Assembly (NCBI GenBank): GCA_937925605.1
Contig: CALALV010000003.1
Coordinates: 1 to 64,000 of the forward strand
From: an uncultured Woeseia sp.
GTDB lineage: Bacteria; Pseudomonadota; Gammaproteobacteria; Steroidobacterales; Woeseiaceae
Direction of reading: 5' to 3'
Length of the DNA stretch: 64,000 nt
The position numbers and the translations under genes are program-made. The notes beneath the pieces were generated by a model that searched no databases, was not told where the DNA came from, and was given only the letters and a program-made list of their open reading frames with translations. Below, one piece after another: positions 52,693-61,811 of the stretch. Position 1 is the first letter of the stretch. Every line of letters starts with the position of its first letter.

Positions 52693-54759
52693 CTAGTGAG
52701 TACCGTTACTCGTCAGTACGGCTTCTCTAAGCATTTTGTCAACGGCTTGCCATTCTGGCGACTGCTGTTCGCGAATTCCTCGAGCCAACTCTTTCTTCAG
52801 CTCGCGACGATCTCGATTCACTGTGTATTCTCGGAAAACTCTTTCCAACAAGACCTTGCCGTTACACTTTAGGCGCCAATCCGAGTCCCAATCTGAAGCT
52901 AATTCGGCATGAACCTGCGAACACCGCGCCAAAAATTCGTTGTTCCATGCGTTCAGATCTAGCGTAGATACGGCCCCCTTCAGTTCACCCAGCTTATCAC
53001 TCAAGATATCTGCCATTTCCTGAAAACTGTCGCGAACATCCTCATTTGTTAGTCCGGGACTGACAGGGCGATCGGGCTCGTACGCTTGGCGAGCAGCCAA
53101 CGGCATCAACTGTTCAAGCGCCAGCTCCTTCACGCGAGAATTGAATTCGCCCCGATCTGGCAGCTCCCCGTCCTTCGGTGCCGCGTTCAACACGTCATAC
53201 AAGACCTGAATATTGAGCAAGTAGTTCTCCAGACAATACCGATCCCACTGTATGACCTTAACTAGATTTGTCGAGCTCAGGTTGGTGATGCTCCTATCCT
53301 GGTCAAATATGAAGCAATGTAGTCGATCAAGCCTTCCAGCACTCTCTGCTGCTTGGAGGTTTTGAATTTCTGCCTCGACGGCCTTTCGCCCACCCAACGA
53401 GCTGACCTGACACCTATCGCCGAGCGTCCCGCGAAACCCTTCCTCCATTACGTCTTCATCATCGGGTCCTTCGACAAATACGTGCTGCTCATAGAAGAAC
53501 GACTCCGCTGGGGTAACGCCGAGTCGGCCTAAGGCCTGGAACATCTCATCAAAGTCGCCACGATATATAGGAGTTGCATTGCTGGCATTCTTCAAGTGAT
53601 GAATATCGCAATCATCTCGCTCATAGGCGCTATTCAGAATTTCCGCAGAATGGGTACAGATAATTGCCTGCAAGTTATGAGGCTTAATACACTGGTCGAT
53701 CAAGAAATTGAGAAGTTTTCGGCACACACCTGGGTTTAGATGCAGCTCAGGCTCGTCGATCAATACAATTCCACCGTGAGCAACAGCTCGCCGAATGAGG
53801 AGAAAAGTAAGAATCAGGCCCTTTTCGCCGCTGCTCAGACTGTCAATATCAAATGGCCTATCCACTCCTTCTTCTTTAATTGAGACACGAAAATTCCCTA
53901 TTGGCCCAATTTGCAGTCCAGCCAGCGCTTTACCTGGCAGCACTTCATCAAATATCACTTTGAAGTCGTCCGCTACATTTTGCTGCAGAAGCGTTGAGTT
54001 TGCGATGCTAGTTTTTAGTCGCTGAAATTTGATGTTTGGTTCGGCGATATGGCTCTTCATCTGATTGTCCGCATCGCCCCCACCCAGCTGTATCGCGGCT
54101 TCGCCAGTTGGAAGTGCTCTATCGGCAGAAAAGTAGCTGAAGAGCCCAACTTGTGGGGGTAGTGAGCGCTCAAGAAATCCACAGACAATCTGCGCAGCTG
54201 CGTCCAACCCTCTAATCTGTCCGTTTGGCGAAATTTCCACTGCAAGGACCAACGGATCGGACGTATTAAGTCCCGAGACAAACGACGAGATTTGCGCCTC
54301 TGCTTCGGATAACTTTGCACGCCCTTCGTTTGAAGACAGAAACTGAGTCATAGAGGCTTGATCCTGCTGAATCTGACTCCCGAGGTTTCCGCGCAAGAAG
54401 TCCAGCGCAAGTTGCTGAAGGGAGCCATTAATCTTCGGTAGCTCATGAGTCTCGAGTTGCACTTCCATTCGAACCAGAATATTCGAATCTGGATCACGAG
54501 CTATGGCAGAAAAATCGAAATATCCGCCTCGCAACATTATCTGATTCGGATTTGTCGTTGCGCCTAAAGCATGGAGCACCGCCTGCCCTTCTGAGGGATA
54601 GCGATTGAGTAACAACGCACGATTTAGGCGAACTGCCTCAAGAACCGTGGATTTTCCTATTGCGTTGGGACCGGCGATCAGGCAAGTATCCTCTTGGAAC
54701 GCTAGTTCAACGTTCTCCAAACCGCGGAAATTACGAATCTGACAACGTTTGATCTTCAT
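52693..54759 (-). CDS. OLD-like ATPase with TOPRIM domain
   Basis: A 688-residue protein. The N-terminal ABC/SMC-type ATPase has Walker A GPNAIGKS at 30-37, the signature SSGEKGL, Walker B IVLIDEPELHL and the H-loop THSAEIL. A TOPRIM-like domain follows, with the Glu in HVFVEGPDDED and the Asp pair in CFIFDQDRS. This is the architecture of OLD-family nucleases and related defence proteins such as GajA. There is no UvrD-like helicase (GajB) gene adjacent, so it resembles stand-alone OLD. It is convergent with the ImmA gene. Nuclease activity is inferred from the motifs. Confidence 0.82.
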   Translation of the reverse strand: MKIKRCQIRNFRGLENVELAFQEDTCLIAGPNAIGKSTVLEAVRLNRALLLNRYPSEGQAVLHALGATTNPNQIMLRGGYFDFSAIARDPDSNILVRMEVQLETHELPKINGSLQQLALDFLRGNLGSQIQQDQASMTQFLSSNEGRAKLSEAEAQISSFVSGLNTSDPLVLAVEISPNGQIRGLDAAAQIVCGFLERSLPPQVGLFSYFSADRALPTGEAAIQLGGGDADNQMKSHIAEPNIKFQRLKTSIANSTLLQQNVADDFKVIFDEVLPGKALAGLQIGPIGNFRVSIKEEGVDRPFDIDSLSSGEKGLILTFLLIRRAVAHGGIVLIDEPELHLNPGVCRKLLNFLIDQCIKPHNLQAIICTHSAEILNSAYERDDCDIHHLKNASNATPIYRGDFDEMFQALGRLGVTPAESFFYEQHVFVEGPDDEDVMEEGFRGTLGDRCQVSSLGGRKAVEAEIQNLQAAESAGRLDRLHCFIFDQDRSITNLSSTNLVKVIQWDRYCLENYLLNIQVLYDVLNAAPKDGELPDRGEFNSRVKELALEQLMPLAARQAYEPDRPVSPGLTNEDVRDSFQEMADILSDKLGELKGAVSTLDLNAWNNEFLARCSQVHAELASDWDSDWRLKCNGKVLLERVFREYTVNRDRRELKKELARGIREQQSPEWQAVDKMLREAVLTSNGTH

Positions 54760-54851
54760 AGGACCTACCTGCGAATTGGAAACACGAGCGCTTGGGCTTC
54801 CTTATGGTTACCCAAGTCTCGCAGAAACCAATAGAACCAAAAGACTAAGCG

Positions 54852-54890
54852 AAAAAAGCCCACAGTAACAGAAGGTTAGTTACTACAGGC
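54852..54890 (-). terminator. rho-independent terminator of the tandem-HTH gene
   Basis: On the minus strand a 12-bp stem (GCCTGTAGTAAC with GTTACTGTGGGC, three G-T pairs) is followed by six T. It lies about 100 bases past the stop codon at 54989. Confidence 0.75.
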
Positions 54891-54988
54891 TCTCTTCATA
54901 ATTGGCGCGCCCGGATACATTCATACTCCCGTCCGCGTGTTTCGTAGCCAATCGAAGAGAAGGCTCATTGATAGCCACTGACCTCTCG

Positions 54989-55594
54989 CTAACGCGTGGC
55001 GCCGCGCCTAAGAAAGCGGAGGCTCTCAAGTCTTCGCAACCTCGCTGCAGCCTTTGGCGGAAGAAGATCACACAGGATATCTGTAGACGCCATGTAGCCC
55101 AGGCGATCGAGCAACTTCAGCTTTGCTACCGGACTAAGCTCACCTAACCCGTTTCGGGCTTTCGATATCATACTGGGACTTATTCCGAGCGACGCCGCTA
55201 TTTGGCCATCTGAGATGTTTTTGGATGGCGTCTCTGAGTTTTTCTTGATCAGTGTCTTTAGGTCGTCCAGACATTGGATCCAAAAGTCACGTTTAGCCTT
55301 TCGTCTGCCAGTCGGCTCGTAGACTTTTCTGAGCAATGGGCAAACATCCGGACGAATCTTGCTTGGGAAAATTGCCTCGTAGGCTTCCGCGGAAATAGGC
55401 TCGCCAAGCCTTCGCAGGATTTCCGCTTTTACCTCGCTAGAGAGTTCTTGTCTACCGTTCCGCGCGTCAGCCAGTTTCTGTGGGCTAATTCCGAGGTCTC
55501 GAGCAAGCTGAGCAAAGCTAATGTCTTCGGAAAGATTCGCCTTTTCGTGCAGCCTCTCAACCGCATCTGCCCAAATATCGTGCACTTTTGTCAT
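54989..55594 (-). CDS. tandem-HTH transcriptional regulator
   Basis: A 201-residue regulator built from two related HTH domains: SFAQLARDLGISPQKLADARNG with SSEVKAEILRRLG, and SDGQIAASLGISPSMISKARNG with SPVAKLKLLDRLGY. The repeat suggests an internal duplication. The start is ATG 55594 with AGAGG upstream; a second ATG five codons earlier is possible. It is divergent from the four-gene recombinase operon across a region with two 15-bp dyads, so it is the likely repressor of that operon. Confidence 0.75.
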   Translation of the reverse strand: MTKVHDIWADAVERLHEKANLSEDISFAQLARDLGISPQKLADARNGRQELSSEVKAEILRRLGEPISAEAYEAIFPSKIRPDVCPLLRKVYEPTGRRKAKRDFWIQCLDDLKTLIKKNSETPSKNISDGQIAASLGISPSMISKARNGLGELSPVAKLKLLDRLGYMASTDILCDLLPPKAAARLRRLESLRFLRRGATR

Positions 55595-55630
55595 TGCCGC
55601 CTCTTGCAAACGGGGTTACGACATGATAAA

Positions 55631-55668
55631 CCTTTCCTCGAAAGGTACGCATTCCTTTCGCGGAAAGG
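55631..55668. promoter_or_regulatory. twin 15-bp operator dyads between divergent genes
   Basis: CCTTTC-CTC-GAAAGG at 55631-55645 and CCTTTC-GCG-GAAAGG at 55654-55668 are perfect 6-bp inverted repeats with three-base spacers and centres 23 bases apart. The second abuts the start of the plus-strand gene at 55672 and covers its Shine-Dalgarno, so binding could block both transcription and translation. The tandem-HTH protein is the obvious ligand. Confidence 0.8.
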
Positions 55669-55671
55669 CCA

Positions 55672-56415
55672 ATGCAGCATACTATGCCACAAATCGGGGA
55701 TTGGGTCACCACCAGTTCATTGACGTCTACAGAATTCAAGACGCGCACGGACTATGTACGCACGAAAGACGTCCCTGCTCTGTACTCGATAATGGCCATC
55801 CGTAGGAGCCAAGACGGAGACGACGGAACAGACGGCACAATATTTACACCGTTGTCACCTCTCCTGACTAAGATGAATGAGGACGGTTCCTTCGCCGCAA
55901 TTAGCGATATTGCAATAATTGAGCCGGAGGCGAGGCGATCCGCGGCGACCTTCGTTCTAACGACCATATACGAATTCGATCCTGAGAATCGGCAGAACGA
56001 AAACAATCTCAGAACTATGTTGGCCCGCGTAGTGGGTGCACGCCAATCGAGGAGCATCAAGCAGGTCGTAATCGACTGTCTGAGAGGCAAGCTTGATGAC
56101 TTGGTCAAGTTGTACGCCGGTGACGGCTCGAACCCAAGGTTCTTTGGGTCGTTAAAGAATCTCCTGTGTTTCGGTCAATTAAAGCGCTCAACCTACCAGG
56201 CTGAGCGGAAGAAGTTTCTCCCAGACAATTCAGAGACTCCGGAGCAAGAGTCCGAGACTTCGCCTAACGAGGGAAATCGAGGATGCGACCCCGAAACTCA
56301 GGCGGAAACAGAGCCTGAGCAATCCCCTGAGTCAATAAGCTCACACAATCACGACGGTAATCGCGGAGAGCAGTATGAACTCTTCCAAGACGAAGAAGAC
56401 GAAGTCGAAAAATAG
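55672..56415 (+). CDS. hypothetical protein, first gene of the recombinase operon
   Basis: A 247-residue protein. The first 190 residues form a mixed alpha/beta domain (IGDWVTTSSLTSTEF, SDIAIIEPEARRSAATFVLTTIYEFD); the last 60 are acidic and Gln/Glu-rich. It has no recognised motif. Its 3' end overlaps the start of the 771-residue recombinase-like gene by 41 bases, so it belongs to the module and may act as an accessory DNA-binding or architectural factor. Function unknown. Confidence 0.6.
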   Translation: MQHTMPQIGDWVTTSSLTSTEFKTRTDYVRTKDVPALYSIMAIRRSQDGDDGTDGTIFTPLSPLLTKMNEDGSFAAISDIAIIEPEARRSAATFVLTTIYEFDPENRQNENNLRTMLARVVGARQSRSIKQVVIDCLRGKLDDLVKLYAGDGSNPRFFGSLKNLLCFGQLKRSTYQAERKKFLPDNSETPEQESETSPNEGNRGCDPETQAETEPEQSPESISSHNHDGNRGEQYELFQDEEDEVEK

Positions 56416-58690
56416 GCCTGCTGCATTTCCGAGCAATGTCTTTCGGGATACTTGTGCCGCCTTGCTCGAGTTTGCGGTCTCCGACGACGAGGAGCGGGCA
56501 ATCGGCAAGGTTGTTCAATCGACCATTCCGCCTCCTTCCCTAGTCCTTATCGAGCAAATGGCAGCTGTGCTTATAGAAGTTGGGCTGCTGACAGCATATG
56601 ACAAACAGCGTATCTCTAAGTATTGCGAGCGAAATGCCGGAGAAACGTCTCTCACTCGTACCTACCACGAGAAAGTCTATCCGGTTCCTTTTGCGTTAAT
56701 GCACTTGCAAGCAGCCGGTGCTAACGAAGTACAAGTTCGCAATTGGGCAATCAAGTCGCTAGTTCGGTTTGTCAAAGAACCACGCCGCGATCGTTTCTCG
56801 GGACATGTCGCTTACCGACATACAATTGCGTTTCGCGATGTACTGCAAGACTTCTTCGATTCACGAACTCTGATACGCGGCCACTCAGCGAACTCCGCGT
56901 CGATTGAAGACGTCGATGGTTTTATTGCCAGGCAGAAACAAAGCCCTCTGTTGACGCCATACACGATAGGAAAATACGAGACTGTCGTTGCGCTCATATG
57001 CGGCGGACTGCAGCTTGGGGAGCGACAGAAGCGTGGCGGTTCGAGCAAGAGACCTCGCTCCTCGATTGGCACAGAGCTAGCCGTTTCTCCCGAACATCTG
57101 GATGAGCTGACTGAGCCGAATTTTCTTCAATCCGCAGAAGTCGGCGACGCATTCATGGACGAAGACGGGCTTTTCGTTTCGATTACGCATCCACCGCACG
57201 CGTCTCGGTGTGACCAATACAAGGTCGACAGGTTAGCCGAGAATGGATTCGCCCGTAGGAACACGCCATCGGTCGCCGACATGAATATCTGCAGCAAGGC
57301 GACCTTCAGTGAATATATGACCTGGGCGTTCCGCTCGTTGCCAAAGCCAGAGTATGGGGTGACATGGCTCCTTGCATTTGCCGGACTTGATCTCGCCCGC
57401 CCGTTACGAACGGCCGTTTGCAAGAGCGACGAGCCACAAGGCGACGAACTCTTATTAAAAGCCCAATCCAATTCCTTGGACTACCACGTGCTGCGAAGAG
57501 TGGACAAAGAGGATCCAGAAACGCATGAGTCAGCGGGAATCATGTCGACCCCTCTTCCGGACACAGTCTTCGAAGGTCTGACTAGCATTCATGATCGGGC
57601 AATGCAACATGATGTAATCGAGCGTTGTCGGAAGGCCGCGAACGGCTTTTCACGGCATCACACTGGGCTAACGCCAACTCCTAATCGCCTGAGGGCTTCG
57701 TCTGCTGTTCTTGTTCGATTGCGCAAAATGTCAATGCTTGAACAATGCGGTGTTGCCGGTCGAGTTCTACCCGCCCTCAAAGGGATCAGCGCGTATTATC
57801 GGACATCTGTCTCGGCGACCGTTGAGCAATTTGCCTCGGCCTACTCGGATTCAGTTGCTCAGCTGCAGATATGCGCGCCGGCATTGGATGTTCCGAAGAC
57901 GACGGAAAAAGGCGAAGACAAAGACCTCTTTTGCCAATCGGCTATCCAGGTCGACGCTGTCGGGACGCTAGTTGAAGAGCTGGCAAACGCTTATCGAGCG
58001 ATTCAAGAGAGAATCGATTCAAAGGGGCTCCTGTGTGAAATCAACGATGTACTTCTCGCGGCAAATCTCCATGAAACCGCCCGATACGTTGTTCAACAGT
58101 CAGCCCTTGGAATCCGTCCGGTCGGGAAAGTCGCCAAAGTCTCCTTTGCCGAGCAGCTTGGCGCTGTTGTCTTCGACAAACGATCGCGCCTGTTCGCTGA
58201 GCGCTCCTTCGCGCCGGTCCCGGCCCTTTACCTGGCGTTCGACGATTGTTCTGCGCTCAATCGCTCGGTTCTTAAGCAATATCTGCGGAATTCAGGGATA
58301 TCGCTCGAGACAGACGGAAACATCTTCGATTTGGCGGCCGAATTTCGGCGTTGCAGCTCCGACGCAAAGGTGCTCCGCACTCGCCTTACTAACGGTCACT
58401 TCCGGCACGAGGCTCCGATAGCTTCAAAAATCGTCGACCTGAACTTTAAGCATAACTGGCTGCGACATGCGTCTATTCGGCACCTGGCCGGCCGATTCCC
58501 ACAATGGATCGCAGATGAGTTTTTCGGCCATCGCAGGATTGGCCGTGAGCCTCTGGCAACGTGGTCAACCGCGGGGACCAGCCATTTCGGGCAGCTTCAG
58601 CGAGCACTTCAAGACTGGCTGAGTTCAATCCTCCCGGGAGAATTGCTGAAGCCGATCCGAATTCGCAATGTGAAGATTCAGGACGGGTGA
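56375..58690 (+). CDS. tyrosine recombinase-like protein without the catalytic tyrosine
   Basis: A 771-residue protein. Its C-terminus resembles a tyrosine recombinase: HNWLRH (H693, R697), then FFGH (H719) in place of the usual LGH. The nucleophile position is unoccupied: the residue near it is W730 (LATWSTAG) and no Tyr follows to the end. The central region AGLDLARPLRTAVC is reminiscent of the first catalytic Arg region. It is probably a non-catalytic or regulatory partner in a multi-recombinase complex. It overlaps the previous gene by 41 bases and the next by four (GTGA). Confidence 0.65.
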   Translation: MNSSKTKKTKSKNRPAAFPSNVFRDTCAALLEFAVSDDEERAIGKVVQSTIPPPSLVLIEQMAAVLIEVGLLTAYDKQRISKYCERNAGETSLTRTYHEKVYPVPFALMHLQAAGANEVQVRNWAIKSLVRFVKEPRRDRFSGHVAYRHTIAFRDVLQDFFDSRTLIRGHSANSASIEDVDGFIARQKQSPLLTPYTIGKYETVVALICGGLQLGERQKRGGSSKRPRSSIGTELAVSPEHLDELTEPNFLQSAEVGDAFMDEDGLFVSITHPPHASRCDQYKVDRLAENGFARRNTPSVADMNICSKATFSEYMTWAFRSLPKPEYGVTWLLAFAGLDLARPLRTAVCKSDEPQGDELLLKAQSNSLDYHVLRRVDKEDPETHESAGIMSTPLPDTVFEGLTSIHDRAMQHDVIERCRKAANGFSRHHTGLTPTPNRLRASSAVLVRLRKMSMLEQCGVAGRVLPALKGISAYYRTSVSATVEQFASAYSDSVAQLQICAPALDVPKTTEKGEDKDLFCQSAIQVDAVGTLVEELANAYRAIQERIDSKGLLCEINDVLLAANLHETARYVVQQSALGIRPVGKVAKVSFAEQLGAVVFDKRSRLFAERSFAPVPALYLAFDDCSALNRSVLKQYLRNSGISLETDGNIFDLAAEFRRCSSDAKVLRTRLTNGHFRHEAPIASKIVDLNFKHNWLRHASIRHLAGRFPQWIADEFFGHRRIGREPLATWSTAGTSHFGQLQRALQDWLSSILPGELLKPIRIRNVKIQDG

Positions 58691-60813
58691 CAGGCTTGGC
58701 CTCTTCGACCTCAGTATCTAAACCACTTCGGTGCAACTCGTATCTGCCGAAGTCACCTGCGAGTTGGAGAAAGCTTGACGACCTCGTTGCCTGGTATCGC
58801 GGACTCTGGTTGGGCGACTGGGCTGCGAACGAGGCCGGTCATATCGCTCTCCTTCGTGCCTATGCGGCGCTTTTGATTGACAACGCGCTCCCGCACAGTG
58901 CCGCGCTCGACGTGTTGACCAGTTTTGCAGGCGTTAAGAACAACGACGCGTCCAACGTAGCCATACCCATTCATCCCTCTGACGCCACAGAACGGCACGT
59001 AGATCTCTCGCTCGCCGATGTCCCTGCGCTCGCGCTGCGTTGCTGGCGACAACGTGAACGGCACCTTGGAAAAGCTCATCAAGCGAGCCGCGAGAGGATC
59101 GAAATAGAGATCCTGGAGGCGTTTCCAAGCTCCCTTATCCATGGAGACACCGAACTAGACCTCGCAGTCCGAGACGTTCAGGCTCTAGCGCCGATTATCG
59201 CAATCCACAATGGCGCCGAACCCTTCATGATTTCCGCGCTCGCTGCGAAGGTCCGCCCCACTAGTCAGTCTATGTTCGACCCCTACTACATCGGTGATAT
59301 CACCAAAGAACCCATGGCGTTTCTTGTCGAGACAATGTCGGACAGCTCATTACGCGCCCAAAATCTCAAACCTGCCACTATTGAGCTTCTGAGTTCGCAC
59401 AAGATTCAAGCCGATTGGATTGCAAGAGGCAGGAAGCTCTTGCGGGACATGTGTAATGAACTAAATTCCGCACACAGCAAACGCATCAAGACTCCACTTC
59501 AGCAAGAGCGTGCCGAATTGATATTGCGTCGATACCGAATGCAAGCGATCACATTCTGCCCCGAGGACTCAGTCGTGGTGCTCGCAATCGACTATTCGAA
59601 ACAACACTACATCCGGCGCGGGACAATTACGGCGCGATCTTTGCGAGACTATCTCGATCGAGCAGTCATGAATGGGCTAATGGACAGCGAATCATCGGAC
59701 TCATTGTCATCGTGGGACCCCGACGACTTTGAGGAAAACATCGAAGAGAGAATCTCGAGCCCCAACCTAAGTATGGAAAGCAGGCGCCTGATACTCAATG
59801 CGTATGCACCAATAGTCAGATTCATAGCCCATAAGCTGAAGTTGCCGGCAGTATCAATTGCCCATCTCCGCGAGACTTTTGTGACGGGGAGCGGACAATG
59901 GGGGCTCATTTCACCCCATGTCATCGACAGAGTCATCCTAGACCTTTACGAGAGTGATTCTCGAGAGTACAGGCAAGTGGCAATTGTCATTGCGCTGGCA
60001 TTCTACGGCGGATTGCGCGCGAGTGAGATTCGGCGCCTACGTCTCGACAACATCGTCTTCAGCGATGTTATTGAGTGCCTGGATATAGAGATACTGAACG
60101 GCAAGTCGGCGGCATCACGAAGAAGACTGCCCTTTCTCTGTCTGGCCCCACCAGAAATCGTACATGTAATCGTGGATTATGGCCGATGCCGAAGGTCAGA
60201 GTTTTCGAGTCGCGCAGTCTTGTCGAAAATTGCCGCATTTGGCCCGCTCAGAGACAGACAGGGCTACTCTCACAACTCTCTGACCAGATTCTCGAGAAAC
60301 ATGCTGAAGAGCATACTCGGCGATCGAGCAACTCTTCACTTGCTTCGCCACTGTTTCTGTTCGTTCTTGTTTCTTCGCTGGTACGCGACACGGTACCCGG
60401 ACGTGCTCGATGACATCCGCTTTCGGTCTCACCCGTTGTTTCAGCCATCGCTGCTTGAGAAGCTCGATGACTACTTCGCATGCACGAGATATGAAGACGG
60501 CGACATTCGACCATTTGACTTGATTTCCATGACCAAATTGACGGGACACGCATCGCCGGAAACTCTATTCCAGTACTATGTCCATACGTACTCGATCGTT
60601 CAGGCACATGCCGCAAAGCGGATTCGATCGGTGGTCGACGATCTCGTGCTCACATCCGAATGCGTGTCTTGCCTTCTCCCCCGAGCCAGGAGTTCATCGA
60701 CGATCGCAAAGACCTTCAGAGCGCTAGACAACAAGACTCTAGGCGCATTGGCCCGCCAGAAAATTGCAAACTATTCAGTCAACAAGATCGTAGGTTTGGA
60801 TGCCCGAGATTAG
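58687..60813 (+). CDS. tyrosine recombinase/integrase
   Basis: A 708-residue recombinase with R-I in AFYGGLRASEIRRL, H-x-x-R in LHLLRHCF (H551, R554), GH at 620-621 and the nucleophile Y630 in GHASPETLFQYYVH. The N-terminal half is long and contains no known domain. It starts at GTG 58687, overlapping the upstream stop, so translation is coupled. The pairing of a canonical and a degenerate recombinase with a small C-terminal gene recalls Tn554 and recombinase-in-trio elements. Confidence 0.85.
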   Translation: MTGLASSTSVSKPLRCNSYLPKSPASWRKLDDLVAWYRGLWLGDWAANEAGHIALLRAYAALLIDNALPHSAALDVLTSFAGVKNNDASNVAIPIHPSDATERHVDLSLADVPALALRCWRQRERHLGKAHQASRERIEIEILEAFPSSLIHGDTELDLAVRDVQALAPIIAIHNGAEPFMISALAAKVRPTSQSMFDPYYIGDITKEPMAFLVETMSDSSLRAQNLKPATIELLSSHKIQADWIARGRKLLRDMCNELNSAHSKRIKTPLQQERAELILRRYRMQAITFCPEDSVVVLAIDYSKQHYIRRGTITARSLRDYLDRAVMNGLMDSESSDSLSSWDPDDFEENIEERISSPNLSMESRRLILNAYAPIVRFIAHKLKLPAVSIAHLRETFVTGSGQWGLISPHVIDRVILDLYESDSREYRQVAIVIALAFYGGLRASEIRRLRLDNIVFSDVIECLDIEILNGKSAASRRRLPFLCLAPPEIVHVIVDYGRCRRSEFSSRAVLSKIAAFGPLRDRQGYSHNSLTRFSRNMLKSILGDRATLHLLRHCFCSFLFLRWYATRYPDVLDDIRFRSHPLFQPSLLEKLDDYFACTRYEDGDIRPFDLISMTKLTGHASPETLFQYYVHTYSIVQAHAAKRIRSVVDDLVLTSECVSCLLPRARSSSTIAKTFRALDNKTLGALARQKIANYSVNKIVGLDARD

Positions 60814-61198
60814 GAATCGAGAAATGACATTGGAAGAACTGACGGACGTCGTGATTCAAGCCAGAAAGAAAGGCGCCGAGGCGTCGTCAGCAGTATACGA
60901 ACGAATGTGCGACAAAAATCCGCGGCGCGGAAATCTCAGAGGCCTATGTGGTGGTGCACATATTATGATCAAACTCGATGGCAGAACCCGGCTCGCTCGC
61001 CTGCTCAAAATGGCGTCGCAAAAGATCGATGATTTTAGCTTCGGCCCATCATACGAACGGGGGATCAAATTAGTACACATCCGCGGAATGCACGACCGCC
61101 AAGAGCGAGAAGTCGACATAGCAGCGACAGGGGCTGTTTTGGCCGTTCTGATGGAAAAGTTGCGCGTCTTTGGCTACTTAGAAACGTATTACTCCTAA
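60800..61198 (+). CDS. small accessory protein of the recombinase module
   Basis: A 132-residue protein with no recognised domain. It overlaps the recombinase by 14 bases. It is alpha/beta and basic (RGNLRGLCGGAHIMIKLDGRTRLARLL). Tn554-type modules carry a small third protein (TnpC) beside their two recombinases, and this position fits that role, which is inference. Confidence 0.55.
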   Translation: MPEIRNREMTLEELTDVVIQARKKGAEASSAVYERMCDKNPRRGNLRGLCGGAHIMIKLDGRTRLARLLKMASQKIDDFSFGPSYERGIKLVHIRGMHDRQEREVDIAATGAVLAVLMEKLRVFGYLETYYS

Positions 61199-61811
61199 CT
61201 AGTGATTATTTTCGTGCGACTTGTGCGACGATACACCGAACGGAACCATGTCTTCAGCGCGGGCAAGAGTACGCTAGAACGCCGGGACCACTACAGACAC
61301 CTACGTGATTGCCGGCACCTGACATTGCAAAGGGTGTACGGCAAAGTCGCACCCCAACTGAACGCCGACTGCTCGTGGAATACCCGGCGTTTATCGATTG
61401 CAGGCGGCAGAAGAGATCAATACTTGCCACACTGGAAAGTATGTAGACATGATTCTTTCTAATACTTTTCGATGATTAATTCGGTGCGGGATTCGCCGCA
61501 GCCAGATTTACCCAGCGAGACAGTTAATAACTTAAAACTAGCACGATCGAAGTATATGTCCCAATGTGCACCCTGCGAAAACTTACCCAAGCAGATTCGA
61601 AGAAGCGGCGGCACGTACACAGATAAAATGACAGACATTAAGAGTGTTGCTGCCCAATGTGAGAAGGCCTGTTCAGCTATACTCCAACGGGAGGGACGAC
61701 TCTGTGTGGCGTCACCAAGCGCTTCGTTTCGCGCAGCCAGGAAGCCCTGTCGGACAATAGGCCGGTCTAATCTGGGTGTTCTCCTTGAACGACGGCGGTG
61801 TGTGTCCTGGC
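61199..61811. other. 613-bp stretch without a supported gene
   Basis: Two open frames (61202-61462 and 61472-61861) show no protein-like sequence and the second runs into the convergent secreted-protein gene. No terminator, tRNA or repeat is obvious. It lies just after the recombinase module, where an attachment site or element end could be. Confidence 0.5.
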
